Shown: one piece after another, positions 16,408-26,183 of the stretch
How the letters are laid out: each line of letters opens with the position of its first letter
Position numbering within the stretch: the stretch's first letter is position 1
Source: Sphingomonadaceae bacterium
GTDB lineage: Bacteria > Pseudomonadota > Alphaproteobacteria > Sphingomonadales > Sphingomonadaceae
Assembly: GCA_025359445.1 (NCBI GenBank)
Contig: JANYGB010000048.1
Location: forward strand, 1 to 61,536
Direction of reading: 5' to 3'
Length of the DNA: 61,536 nucleotides
Translations under genes and position numbers: made by a program
Notes under the pieces: model-generated
Seen by the model: only the letters and a program-made list of their open reading frames with translations
The model's database searches: none
Told to the model about the DNA's origin: nothing

Positions 16408-18108
16408 ATGGCCGAAGACGCAGCACCGAAACCACGACCCAAGGGCTTCAAGCTGCTCGCCGCTGCGGTGGGCAACCGCAAAGCAGCGACGATGCTGGGG
16501 TTCGGGTTCGCCTCGGGCCTGCCGTTCGCTTTGTTGGTGGGAACGCTCAATGCATGGTTGGGCGAAGTCGGGGTCAATCTCGCCACGATCGGCGTGCTGT
16601 CATGGATTGGCCTCGCCTATTCGTTCAAGTTCCTGTGGTCGCCGATTGTCGACCGGGTGAATTTGCCTGGGCTTGAAGCGCTGGGCCGGCGCAAGAGCTG
16701 GATCCTGCTGTGCCAAGGCATCCTGGTGCTGTCGTTCGTGGTGCTGGGACTGACCGATCCGACCGGTGCAATCGGACGTTTCGCGCTGGTCGCATTTGTC
16801 GGCGCGATTGCCTCGGCCACGCAGGACATTGCGATCGACGGCTGGCGAATCGACCAGGCTGACGAGGCCGCACCGATCGAGCTGCTCTCAGCGCTCAACC
16901 AGTTCGGTTACCGCACCGCCTCGATCGTCGGCGGCGCGGTGGCATTGGTGATGGCGAGTACGATGGCGTGGCCGGTGGTCTATCTGGTGATGGGCGGAGT
17001 GCTGCTGCTCACCGCGCTGGTGGTCACTTTGCGGGCACCCGATAGCCCGCGGCCAGACCCGGGCAAGCTGCATGGCGCGCTGTCCGAACCCGGCGCGCTG
17101 CGTCCGCAATACCGCGCAATCGCGCTGATCATTGTCGGGCTGAGCTGGCTCTGGGCGATCTCGATCATTATCAATTTCATGATCGGGATGCTCGCCGCCG
17201 GGGCTGCGCCCGCCGGAACACCGCCGCCATCGGCGGGCGATTTCACCAAGCACTATGGTCCGTGGATCATCTTTGCGACGGTGCTGGTGCCGCTCGGCGT
17301 CGCCGCGCTGACCAACTGGATGGGCAGCCGGGCCGCCTATGTGATGCGCGAGGCCGACCATACCCATCACCCGTTGCGCACCGCGACCAACCACCTCTAT
17401 TCGGCGCTGGTCGCGCCGCTGGGTGAGCTGTCCGGGCGGCTGCGCTGGGGGGTGCTCAGCGTGATCGGGTTCATCCTGACCTATGCAATCTGCTACAATA
17501 TATGGGCGAGTTTTGCCTATCCGTTTTACCTCCAGGAAATGAAGTATTCGAAGGACGAGGTAGCCTTCGCCTCCAAGGTTTTCGGAATTTTCATGACCAT
17601 GCTCGGCATCAGCCTTGGTGGGTATTTCTTCGCGCGGCTTGGCCGATTTCCGACGATCCTGATGGGTGCGGTGCTGCCGCCCATGGGCAATTTCCTCTAC
17701 GCCGATCTTGCGGAGGGCGGGGCCGGAATCGATAGGTTTTCGCACCTGCTGCGGCTCGATGTTCTGGCGCAGTGGTTCCACTCGGACGAGCGGATGGTGC
17801 GGCTGCTGCTGGCGATCTGTTATGAGAACATCGTCACCGGTTTGGCGCTGACCGCCTTTGTCGCTTACGTCTCGAGCATCGTGAGCAAGCAGTACGGCGC
17901 GATCCAGTATGCGCTGCTCGGCTCGCTGGTGTCGCTGGTCGGCACGCTCGGACGCGGCTGGACTGGCGAGGCGTTCCAGCAATACGGCTATCCCGCAGTG
18001 TTCCGCTGGACCGCGCTGACTGCGGTGGTTTCGGTGGCGTTCGTGCTGCTCGAATGGGCGCGCGTGGCGCATCAAGAGCGCAAGGTTAGTCAGGCAGTTC
18101 GCGGTTGA
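16408..18108 (+). CDS. ampG: AmpG-family MFS permease (muropeptide transporter-like)
   Basis: A 566-residue inner-membrane protein with 12 or more hydrophobic helices. Features are LGFGFASGLPFALLVGTLNAWL in helix 1, SWIGLAYSFKFLWSPIVDRV and the TQDIAIDGWRID stretch typical of AmpG, the importer of anhydro-muropeptides for cell-wall recycling. It is longer than E. coli AmpG mainly through a loop around residues 270-340. AGGGA precedes the ATG. No ampD or beta-lactamase gene is adjacent. It overlaps folC tail-to-tail by 23 nt. Confidence 0.87.
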   Translation: MAEDAAPKPRPKGFKLLAAAVGNRKAATMLGFGFASGLPFALLVGTLNAWLGEVGVNLATIGVLSWIGLAYSFKFLWSPIVDRVNLPGLEALGRRKSWILLCQGILVLSFVVLGLTDPTGAIGRFALVAFVGAIASATQDIAIDGWRIDQADEAAPIELLSALNQFGYRTASIVGGAVALVMASTMAWPVVYLVMGGVLLLTALVVTLRAPDSPRPDPGKLHGALSEPGALRPQYRAIALIIVGLSWLWAISIIINFMIGMLAAGAAPAGTPPPSAGDFTKHYGPWIIFATVLVPLGVAALTNWMGSRAAYVMREADHTHHPLRTATNHLYSALVAPLGELSGRLRWGVLSVIGFILTYAICYNIWASFAYPFYLQEMKYSKDEVAFASKVFGIFMTMLGISLGGYFFARLGRFPTILMGAVLPPMGNFLYADLAEGGAGIDRFSHLLRLDVLAQWFHSDERMVRLLLAICYENIVTGLALTAFVAYVSSIVSKQYGAIQYALLGSLVSLVGTLGRGWTGEAFQQYGYPAVFRWTALTAVVSVAFVLLEWARVAHQERKVSQAVRG

Positions 18109-19412
18109 ACCGCAGGACTTCTCCCGCGAGGTAAAGCGACCCGGCGATCAGGATATCGCCTTCTGGCGGGAGCGCGGCGAGAGCGCGGGGGACATCGGGG
18201 AAACTGCGCACCGGCAGATCGGAATGCGGCGCGAAGTCTTCGGGGCGGTGCGCTTCGTGGCCCGGCGCTGGCACCACAGACAGGCTGCGCAACATGCCGT
18301 GCAACGGCGCGACGATGGCCGCCGGGTCCTTGCTGGTCAGCATGCCGGTTATAAGGTGAAGTCTCTCGTCGTCCCCGGCTTGACCGGGGACGACGGAAGT
18401 AGGCGGCAATCGCCAGCCCGGCATCGACATTATGCCCGCCATCGAGCCACACCGTACGGCCTGAAACGAGCGCGGTTAGCGGACCGGGGCCAAGCTTCTG
18501 CAACCGCGCCGGCCAGCGTGCCGTGCGGATGCCTTGCGCCATCGCCTCGGGCGCAACCTCAACTTGCGACTGGTGCCGCAGCATCGCCACCGCCAGCGCG
18601 GCGTTGTCGGCCTGATGTAAGCCTGCGAGCATAGGAAGCGGAAGTTCGAGCGAACCATGGCTGTCGCGGTAAGCAATTCCCGCGCCCACTTCGGCAAACC
18701 AGTCGAGATCGCGGATCGCGGTTTTGGCGCCGACCAGCATTGCCTGCTCGATGATCGTGCGGGTCATGTCGGGGTGGTAGGCCTGCGTCACCAGCGGCAC
18801 GCCGGGCCGGGCAATCCCGGCCTTCTCGAACGCGATCCGGCACAGCGGCTCCTGCGGCACGCCGTCTTCTGGCACCAACAGGAACGCCTCGTGATCAATC
18901 CCCAGCGAAGCGATCCCGCAGGCGGCCTGGCCATCGAGCACGTTGGTCGCATCGAACCGCCCGCCGAGCCCGACCTCGATCACGCAGGCATCGGCTGGTT
19001 CGCGGTGGAAGGCGAGGAAGGTGGCGGCGGCGGTGACTTCGAAGAAGCTGGGCGCGAGGTCCTCGCCCGCGTCGAGCACTTCCTTGAGCAGCGCGGCGAG
19101 ATTGCCGTCCTCGATCAGCTTTCCGGCAATGCGGATGCGTTCGTTGTAGCGCACCAGATGCGGCTTGGTCGCGGCGTGGACGGTGAGGCCCTGCGCCTCG
19201 AGCATCGCGCGCAGGAAGGCGCAAGTCGAGCCTTTGCCGTTGGTCCCGGCGACATGGAACACCGGTGGGAGATCGCGTTGCGGATTGCCCAGCCGGTCAA
19301 GCAGCGCGTGGATCGTGTCGAGCCCGAACCGCCCCTGCGGCAAGCTCAGCGCGGCGAGGCGGTCAAGCTGGGCTTGTACCGCTGGGGAATCGGAGGTGGC
19401 GAAGTCGCGCAA
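18086..19412 (-). pseudogene. folC: FolC (dihydrofolate/folylpolyglutamate synthase), reading frame broken
   Basis: The first frame (start TTG 19412) encodes an intact FolC N-terminal ATPase domain: HVAGTNGKGST (53-63), RFDATNVLDG and the WLDGGHNVDAGLAIAAYF stretch ending at F339. Codons then run into a 29-nt palindrome (18367-18395) and become nonsense. The expected C-terminal domain (RLHLITGMLTSKDP onward to the end) continues in another frame, ending at 18086. The distance between the two good segments is 28 nt, so the frame shifts. FolC makes dihydrofolate and polyglutamylates it, and is normally essential. Real frameshift, recoding or assembly error all remain possible. Confidence 0.85.
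18367..18395. repeat. CGTCGTCCCCGG palindrome inside folC
   Basis: Twelve-base perfect arms (18367-18378, 18384-18395) and a 5-base loop CTTGA. Arm and loop match the intergenic elements at 20449-20539 and 40633-40716. It interrupts folC exactly where the frame changes. Confidence 0.85.
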
Positions 19413-19415
19413 TTA

Positions 19416-19555
19416 CCCCTCCGTCAGCCCTGCGGACTGCCACCTCCCCATTTGTGCTTCGCAAAAATGGAGAGGATCAAAAGCGACAGAGGTCCTCTCC
19501 ATTGTCACGCAGTGCAAATGGGGAGGTGGCGCGCCCGAAGGGCGTGACGGAGGGG
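19416..19555. repeat. Composite palindromic repeat between accD and folC
   Basis: Three nested inverted repeats: outer CCCCTCCGTCA/TGACGGAGGGG, middle CCACCTCCCCATTTG (19440-19454) with its perfect complement at 19515-19529, and inner AATGGAGAGGA/TCCTCTCCATT. The element fills the whole space from the accD stop to the folC start. Its GGAGG end sits 5 nt before the folC TTG. Confidence 0.85.
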
Positions 19556-19558
19556 CAT

Positions 19559-20407
19559 CTACGCCGCCCGCGCCGCGCCCAGATAGTCCAGTACGCTGGC
19601 CAGCGTATCGCGCAATTTGTGCCGGTGCGTGACCATGTCGATCATGCCATGTTCGAGCAGATACTCGGCGCGCTGGAAGCCTTCGGGCAGTTTTTCGCGG
19701 ATGGTGTCCTGGATCACCCGCTGGCCGGCAAAGCCGATCAGGCAGCCCGGCTCGGCGATCTGGATATCGCCGAGCATCGCATAACTCGCAGTCACACCGC
19801 CGGTGGTCGGATCGGTCAGCACCACGATGTACGGCAAGCCAGCGCGCTTGAGGCGATTGATCGCGACGGTCGCCTTGGGCATCTGCATCAGGCTGAGAAT
19901 GCCCTCCTGCATCCGCGCGCCGCCCGCTGCAGTGCAGATGACATAAGCGCAATTCTCTTTGATCGCGCGGTCGGCCCCGGCGACGAAGGTCTGACCCACC
20001 GCCATGCCCATCGACCCGCCCATGAAGGCGAAGTCCTGCACGCCAAGCACGCATTTGTGCCCCTCGATCGCGCCCAAAGCATTGGTCAGCGCGTCGGGAT
20101 GCGGGTTTGCCAGGCGGGCGGCCTTCAGCCGATCGGGGTATTTCTTGGAGTCGCGAAATTTGAGCGGGTCTTCCTTCACCTTCGGCGTTTCCAGCACCGT
20201 GAAGCCCTCGTCGAGCAACTGTGCAAACCGCGCGTCGGCCCCGATCCGGCCGTGATGATCACAGCGCGGACAGACATACTGGTTAGCCTCATACTCCTGC
20301 GTGAACAGCATTTCCTTGCACGAAGGGCAGCTGATCCACAGGTTGTCGGGGGTGTCGCGCTTGTCCTGGAAGGGCAACGCTTTGCGGACTCGATCTAGCC
20401 AACTCAT
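19559..20407 (-). CDS. accD: Acetyl-CoA carboxylase carboxyltransferase subunit beta
   Basis: A 282-residue subunit that, with AccA, moves CO2 from biotin to acetyl-CoA, the first step of fatty-acid synthesis. The N-terminal zinc ribbon is CPSC...CPRC (27-49). The crotonase-like core shows [28 protein letters not shown] and [17 protein letters not shown]. It follows trpA on the same strand as in other alphaproteobacteria; a palindromic repeat separates it from trpA. Confidence 0.96.
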   Translation of the reverse strand: MSWLDRVRKALPFQDKRDTPDNLWISCPSCKEMLFTQEYEANQYVCPRCDHHGRIGADARFAQLLDEGFTVLETPKVKEDPLKFRDSKKYPDRLKAARLANPHPDALTNALGAIEGHKCVLGVQDFAFMGGSMGMAVGQTFVAGADRAIKENCAYVICTAAGGARMQEGILSLMQMPKATVAINRLKRAGLPYIVVLTDPTTGGVTASYAMLGDIQIAEPGCLIGFAGQRVIQDTIREKLPEGFQRAEYLLEHGMIDMVTHRHKLRDTLASVLDYLGAARAA

Positions 20408-20448
20408 TTGAAGTTCCTAATCCATTTCCATGTTCAGGGCGAGTATGT

Positions 20449-20539
20449 CGTCATCCCCGGCTTGACCGGGGACCGCTGGCCTCCGGGCGCGACATCGGAC
20501 TAATGCGGCCAGCGATCCCCGGTCAAGCCGGGGATGACG
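20449..20539. repeat. CGTCATCCCCGG palindromic element
   Basis: Perfect 24-nt arms at 20449-20472 and 20516-20539 flank a core with CCGCTGGCC/GGCCAGCG. The element ends right at the trpA stop codon and can fold into a long hairpin between trpA and accD. It is related to 18367-18395 and 40633-40716. Confidence 0.85.
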
Positions 20540-20540
20540 G

Positions 20541-21317
20541 TCAACGCGCCGCATGTACCGCATCGGCCAGCGCGCGCGTCAATTCCTGCACCGGCGCCGC
20601 TGCATTCGCGCCGTGCTGGGCGACCAGCTCGACCAGGGCCGAGCCAACCACAACGCCGTCCGCCACCTTGGCAATCGCGGCGGCTTGCTCAGGTGTGCGC
20701 ACGCCAAAGCCGACCGCGACTGGGATGGTTGCGCTGGCCTTGATCCGCGCGACGGCTTCCTCGATGCTCGCCTGCGCGGCTTGCTGCAGCCCGGTGATCC
20801 CTGCGACCGAGACGTAATAAAGGAACCCCGACGAGCTATCGAGCACCGCGGGCAGCCGCGCCGCGTCGGTGGTCGGGGTGGCGAGGCGGATCAGGGCGAC
20901 GCCTGCGCCGCGCAAGGCCGGACCAAGTTCGGGGTCTTCCTCGGGCGGAATATCGACGCAGATCACCCCATCGACCCCGGCCTTGACGCACTCGGCCGCG
21001 AACCAGTCCGGCCCGCGCGTGATCATCGGGTTGGCATAGCCCATCAGCACCAGCGGCACTTGCGGGTGAAGCGCGCGGAATGCGGCGGCAATGCGGAAGA
21101 TCCCGGCGGTGGTGGTGCCCGCGCCCAGGCTGCGCAAGTTGGCCTGCTGGATCGCCGGGCCGTCGGCCATCGGATCGGTGAACGGCATCCCCAGCTCGAT
21201 CACGTCCGCGCCGCCCGCGACGAGTGCGTCGAGGATTTCGGCGGTCGGCCCGTCCCCGCCAGTGATGAAAGTGACGAGGGCTGGCCCGCGCGAAAAGGCG
21301 GTGGATAAGCGGGTCAT
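20541..21317 (-). CDS. trpA: Tryptophan synthase alpha chain
   Basis: A 258-residue TIM barrel that cleaves indole-3-glycerol phosphate and channels indole to TrpB. Catalytic E41 (IELGMPF) and D52 (DPMADGP) are present, as are the LMGYANPM and phosphate-binding VGFGVRTPEQ motifs. The ATG at 21317 has GGGGA 6 nt upstream and overlaps the stop of the small membrane gene (ATGA), so it replaces a longer upstream in-frame start. Confidence 0.96.
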   Translation of the reverse strand: MTRLSTAFSRGPALVTFITGGDGPTAEILDALVAGGADVIELGMPFTDPMADGPAIQQANLRSLGAGTTTAGIFRIAAAFRALHPQVPLVLMGYANPMITRGPDWFAAECVKAGVDGVICVDIPPEEDPELGPALRGAGVALIRLATPTTDAARLPAVLDSSSGFLYYVSVAGITGLQQAAQASIEEAVARIKASATIPVAVGFGVRTPEQAAAIAKVADGVVVGSALVELVAQHGANAAAPVQELTRALADAVHAAR

Positions 21318-21495
21318 TTTCGATCCCCTGTAATCGCTGCGTAAGTCCCGAAGCCCAAAACCAGCATCACCCAAGTCAAGACTTCGAAAGCCGGCACCAG
21401 CTTGCTGTTGAGCAACAAACCTCCGACAATCCTGCCGATCTCTCCGACTGATCCAACTAAGAACCCAATGCGTGCGCTACGCAGCAATTCGGAAC

Positions 21496-21499
<4 letters not shown>
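21314..21499 (-). CDS. Small membrane protein embedded between trpB and trpA
   Basis: A 61-residue ORF with GTG start overlapping the trpB stop (GTGA) and a stop overlapping the trpA start (ATGA), so it is translationally locked into the operon. It has a mildly hydrophobic segment ([21 protein letters not shown]) and one clear membrane helix ([19 protein letters not shown]), with Lys/Arg at the C-terminus. I do not recognise a family. A coupled product, or at least a translated spacer keeping ribosomes moving into trpA, seems likely. Confidence 0.7.
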
Positions 21500-22713
<1,214 letters not shown>

Positions 22714-22943
22714 ATCGCGTTCGCGCTTGGCAGAGCGTGGCCGCCAAGTCCAGCCTTGGGGCAGCGGCGAATGCTTAACGGCTTAGTAACATTAAATTCT
22801 ATTCATGTCCGTATGTGTGGCTCAATTGACACAATCAATCGCATCTATGAAACTTCTGAACGCGTTGTTCATTGCAGTGACAGGTCGGCCCACTCACTTT
22901 GGCTGCCTGTCCTCTCGCAGGGCTGAACACCAAGGAGCATATC

Positions 22944-23405
22944 ATGCGTAAATTCATCTTGCCGCTCATCGCCTCGCTGGCATTTGCCACACCGGCGCTG
23001 GCCAACGACACCCGCGTTGAAGTGCGCGGTGGTGCGATCTGGTCGAACGGCACCACCGAAGCCACTTACGGCGCTGCGGCCGGGGTTGATTTCGACCTTG
23101 CCCCGATGACCTTTGCCGGCGTTGAAGTTTCGGCCGACAAGATCGACCAGAGCGGCACCAAGGTCGCCTATGGCGCGACCGGGCGCTTTGGTGTCAAGGC
23201 CGGCCCGATGACCAAGCTGTTCGTCGCGGGTGGCTACACCACCAAGCCGTGCGACCTGTGCGAAGGCAGCTGGCACGCCGGTGCGGGCCTTGAACAAAGC
23301 ATCATGGGCCCACTCTACCTCAAGGCCGAATACCGCCACTACTTCACCGGCAACTCCGTTCCCGATTCGAATGCAGTGGTCGGCGGTGTCGGGATGCGGT
23401 TCTGA
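22944..23405 (+). CDS. Outer-membrane beta-barrel protein (OmpA/opacity-like)
   Basis: A 153-residue protein; AGGAG lies 7 nt before the ATG at 22944. It has a Sec signal peptide (MRKFILPLIASLAFATPALA), then alternating polar/hydrophobic strands (VEVRGGAIWSN, KLFVAGGYTT, YLKAEYRHYF) and a terminal VVGGVGMRF ending in Phe, the Bam signal of barrel proteins. Probably an eight-strand barrel. Cys residues in PCDLCEG may form a loop disulfide. It is monocistronic and followed by a strong terminator. Confidence 0.8.
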   Translation: MRKFILPLIASLAFATPALANDTRVEVRGGAIWSNGTTEATYGAAAGVDFDLAPMTFAGVEVSADKIDQSGTKVAYGATGRFGVKAGPMTKLFVAGGYTTKPCDLCEGSWHAGAGLEQSIMGPLYLKAEYRHYFTGNSVPDSNAVVGGVGMRF

Positions 23406-23446
23406 TGACAACAGCTTCTGATCGGTAAGCCACCCCGATTTGAGGA

Positions 23447-23478
23447 AAGGGCGGTCCAGCAATGGGCCGCCCTTTTTC
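23447..23478 (+). terminator. Rho-independent terminator after the barrel gene
   Basis: The stem AAGGGCGGTCC with GGGCCGCCCTT (one G-T pair) closes an AGCAAT-type loop and runs into TTTTT. It sits about 40 nt after the barrel stop and directly at the stop of the convergent trpF, so it may serve both strands. Confidence 0.85.
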
Positions 23479-24119
23479 TACGGGGCGCGAGCCGCTGCGC
23501 AAAACGCGGCGATAAGGGCTGGGTCTTTGACACCCGGCGCGGTTTCGACGCCCGATGCGGTATCGACCAGCGGCGCGCCAGTCAGCGCAATCGCCTCGGC
23601 TACATTGTCGGGGGTCAGGCCACCGGCAAGGCCCCACGGCAGCGTAGCTTTCCACCCGCTTAGCAGTGCCCAATCGAACTTGAGACCCATTCCCCCCGGC
23701 AGCGACCCCGCCGGTGTCTTGGCATCGAGCAGCACAAAGTCTGCGGCACCGACGTAAGTCTCCGCCCGCTCAAGATCGCCGCGCGAGGCAACGCTGATCA
23801 CCTTCCACACCGGCAGGCCGAATGTCGCGCGCAACTCGGCCACGCGTGCCGGGCTTTCGGCACCATGAAGTTGCACCGCATCTAGCGCCCTCGCACCAAC
23901 CGCATCAGCAATGGCCGCATCTTTGGCATCGACGAACAGCCCGACCCGCTTGATCCGGCCCTCTGCCTGCCGCGCCAACGCACGCGCCTGATCAGGGGCA
24001 ACGTAGCGCGGGCTGGCAGGATGGAAATTGAAGCCGACAAACTCCGCCCGCGCGGCAATCACCGTCGCAAGCGTCTCTCGCGTCGATATTCCGCAAATCT
24101 TGATGGCTGGGGCGGGCAT
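23478..24119 (-). CDS. trpF: Phosphoribosylanthranilate isomerase
   Basis: A 213-residue TIM barrel catalysing the Amadori rearrangement to CdRP in tryptophan synthesis. The catalytic Cys is in IKICGIS (about residues 6-12). FVGFNFHPASPRYV, VQLHGAES and the phosphate loop LPWGLAGGLTPDNV are typical. It is separated from trpB by the barrel gene on the other strand, unlike the usual trpF-trpB-trpA run. Confidence 0.95.
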   Translation of the reverse strand: MPAPAIKICGISTRETLATVIAARAEFVGFNFHPASPRYVAPDQARALARQAEGRIKRVGLFVDAKDAAIADAVGARALDAVQLHGAESPARVAELRATFGLPVWKVISVASRGDLERAETYVGAADFVLLDAKTPAGSLPGGMGLKFDWALLSGWKATLPWGLAGGLTPDNVAEAIALTGAPLVDTASGVETAPGVKDPALIAAFCAAARAP

Positions 24120-24143
24120 GCGGCGCGCTTAGCGCCGCTGTGC

Positions 24144-24890
24144 TCACGGGGCCAGTTCGAATTGCACCACCACGCTGACCGACGCCTCGACCTCGCCCGC
24201 CGAGATCGGGGTGGAATCGGATTCGGCCTTCATTGCCCGGGTGTACATCGGCTGCGGCGAGGAATAGCCGCCGCTTTCGCTGATCGAGACGATCCGCACG
24301 ACCCGCAGGCCAGCAGCGCGGGCATAGAGGTCAGCGCGAGCGCGGGCGGTTTTTATCGCGCTGACCCGCGCCTCATCGTTGGCGCTGCTCGGGTCGGCAA
24401 GCTGGAAGCTCGGCCCGCTCACCTGATTGGCACCCGCTGCGACCAGCGCATCGAGAACGTTGCCGAAGTTCTTGATATCGCGACTGCGGATCGAGACGGT
24501 GTTGGTCGCCTGATAGCCGACAATGCGCGGCTCCTGAACCACCATACCATTGGGCTGGGTCACCGGCTGACCGTAAATCGGGTTGAGGCTGATCTGGCTG
24601 GTCTGAATATCCTTGTCGGCGATCCCCGCCTTCTTGAGCGCGGCGATCACGCGGTTCATGTCTACCGAATTGGCGGTCAGCGCTGCGCCAGCAGTCTGGC
24701 CCTGGCTGGTCACTCCGGCGTTGAAGACGGCAAGATCGGGTACGCGTGCGGTCTTGCCCTCGGCCGTGACGGTCAGCAGCGCGCTGGTCGCGGCGATCGG
24801 GGACTGGACGGCTTGGGCCATGGCCATTGTACCTGACAGCGAGAGAGCGAGGGCGAGCGGGGCGAGAGCGAATTTGAGCCGGTTCATCAT
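24144..24890 (-). CDS. SIMPL domain-containing periplasmic protein (DUF541)
   Basis: A 248-residue protein. The first of two adjacent ATGs (24890) has AGGAG 6 nt upstream. The signal peptide is LAPLALALSLSGTMAMAQA. The body has the DUF541 pattern: VTAEGKTARVPDLAVFNAGV, ALKKAGIADKDIQTSQISLNP, VGYQATNTVSI and ARARADLYARAAGL. Members (E. coli YggE, mammalian SIMPL) are oligomeric ring proteins linked to stress; the exact function is unknown. It lies between trpF and pyrF on the same strand. Confidence 0.88.
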   Translation of the reverse strand: MMNRLKFALAPLALALSLSGTMAMAQAVQSPIAATSALLTVTAEGKTARVPDLAVFNAGVTSQGQTAGAALTANSVDMNRVIAALKKAGIADKDIQTSQISLNPIYGQPVTQPNGMVVQEPRIVGYQATNTVSIRSRDIKNFGNVLDALVAAGANQVSGPSFQLADPSSANDEARVSAIKTARARADLYARAAGLRVVRIVSISESGGYSSPQPMYTRAMKAESDSTPISAGEVEASVSVVVQFELAP

Positions 24891-24944
24891 ATTATACTCC
24901 TTTGTCGGCACGGTTAACCGTGGCGAGCTTGCGCCAAGCTGAAT

Positions 24945-25622
24945 TTAAAGCGTCGCTTCGATCGCCCGGGCTGCTGCTGCCGGATCTTCGGCCCGGGCAA
25001 TAGGCCGACCGATTACCAGCACGCTGGCCCCCGCATCGCGCGCCGCGCGGGGGGTGACTGCACGCTTTTGGTCGCCCATTGCATCGCCGGTGGGACGCAG
25101 ACCGGGGACGACAAAAAAGCCCCCTTTCCATTGTGCGTGAACGCCCGCAACCTCGTGCCCCGAGCAGACGATCCCGTCGAGGCCCGCAGCCTTTGACAAT
25201 TCTGCCAGCCGCAGCACCTGATCGTGCGCGTTGCCGACGATCCCGGTGGCTGCCATGTCGTCCTCATCCAGGCTGGTCAGCAAGGTTACCGCGACCACCC
25301 GGCAATGTTCACCCGCTGCGGCCTTGGCATCCTCCATCATCGCGCGACCGCCGCTGGCGTGGACGGTGACGATCGAGGGCTCAAGCACGTGGATCGCCTG
25401 CATCGCACCGGCGACCGTGTTGGGGATATCGTGGAGCTTCAGATCGAGGAAGATCGGCAGCCCAAGCTTGTGCACTTCGTGCACCCCGTGGTGGCCGTGC
25501 GCGTAAATGAATTCCAGCCCGAGCTTAAGCCCGCCAATGTGCGCAGACGCCTTCTTGGCCACTTCAATCGCAGTATCGAGCCGCGGGAAATCGAGCGCGA
25601 GATAGATCGGGTTGGTGTTCAT
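24945..25622 (-). CDS. pyrF: Orotidine 5'-phosphate decarboxylase
   Basis: A 225-residue enzyme making UMP from OMP. The catalytic array is in LDLKLHDIPNTV (D60, K62, D65). LALDFPRLD at the N-terminus and VVPGLRPTGDAMGDQKRA near the C-terminus, including the phosphate-binding Arg loop, confirm the family. The start overlaps the lapA stop by 4 nt (ATGA). Confidence 0.96.
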   Translation of the reverse strand: MNTNPIYLALDFPRLDTAIEVAKKASAHIGGLKLGLEFIYAHGHHGVHEVHKLGLPIFLDLKLHDIPNTVAGAMQAIHVLEPSIVTVHASGGRAMMEDAKAAAGEHCRVVAVTLLTSLDEDDMAATGIVGNAHDQVLRLAELSKAAGLDGIVCSGHEVAGVHAQWKGGFFVVPGLRPTGDAMGDQKRAVTPRAARDAGASVLVIGRPIARAEDPAAAARAIEATL

Positions 25623-25951
25623 AGGGTACCGAGCGGCGGCTCTCTGGTGGTCACCACCGGGGCCGGTGCTGGCTCGACCGGCACCGAAACGCTCGCCGCG
25701 CGGACAGAGTTTTCAAGCGTACCGATGCGCCGGTTAAACCGCCAGCGCGCGCCCTTATGCAGCAGCCACATCGGGACGAGGCCGAGCAGGAACGAGACCA
25801 AGACCACAAGGCCTATGGGCCAATTGAAATGAAGGTACGTCCCGTCGGCGACGGGCCAGATATTGACCGGTACCGCAACCCAGTTGATTGCGATGAAGGC
25901 GACCATCACAATTGCCAGCAATACCCATAGAACGGTGCGGATGGCTTGCAT
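25619..25951 (-). CDS. LapA family (DUF1049) membrane protein
   Basis: A 110-residue protein with two membrane helices (VLWVLLAIVMVAFIAINW and WPIGLVVLVSFLLGLVPMWL), then a basic stretch and a Pro/Val-rich tail. In E. coli, LapA/YciS works with LapB in controlling LPS synthesis through LpxC turnover; no lapB is adjacent. GGAGAG precedes the ATG. In many sphingomonads a LapA-like gene directly precedes pyrF, as here. Confidence 0.82.
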   Translation of the reverse strand: MQAIRTVLWVLLAIVMVAFIAINWVAVPVNIWPVADGTYLHFNWPIGLVVLVSFLLGLVPMWLLHKGARWRFNRRIGTLENSVRAASVSVPVEPAPAPVVTTREPPLGTL

Positions 25952-26031
25952 GGGACATCTCTCCTGTTCGATCAGCGAATTGGCACAAGGCTAGGCGGGA
26001 CGCAGGATTGGCGCAAGGTGCGATGGCGGCT

Positions 26032-26183
26032 AAGGTCCTCTCCATTTTTGGCGAAGGCCACAAATGGGGAGGTGGATCGGCGAAGCCGAGACGGAGGGGT
26101 GTCGGAGCGGGTGTCGATACCCATCCGTCAGTCGCAAGAGCGACTGCCACCTCCCCATTTGGCTGCGCAAAATGGGGAGGATC
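26032..26183. repeat. Composite palindromic repeat between lapA and purB
   Basis: Contains the same modules as 19416-19555 in a different order: GGTCCTCTCCATTTT, CAAATGGGGAGGTGG, GACGGAGGGG, CCGTCAG, CTGCCACCTCCCCATTTGG and AAAATGGGGAGGATC. It can form several alternative hairpins. It abuts the purB stop codon exactly, so it forms the purB 3' end. Confidence 0.8.

Noticed and set aside
22820..22860. TTGACA upstream of the barrel gene as a promoter
   Set aside because: TTGACA is present, but no acceptable -10 box lies at 16-18 nt, so it was not listed.
24891..24911. TATAAT before the SIMPL gene as a -10 box
   Set aside because: It lies between AGGAG and the ATG, so it is the spacer of the ribosome-binding site, not a promoter.
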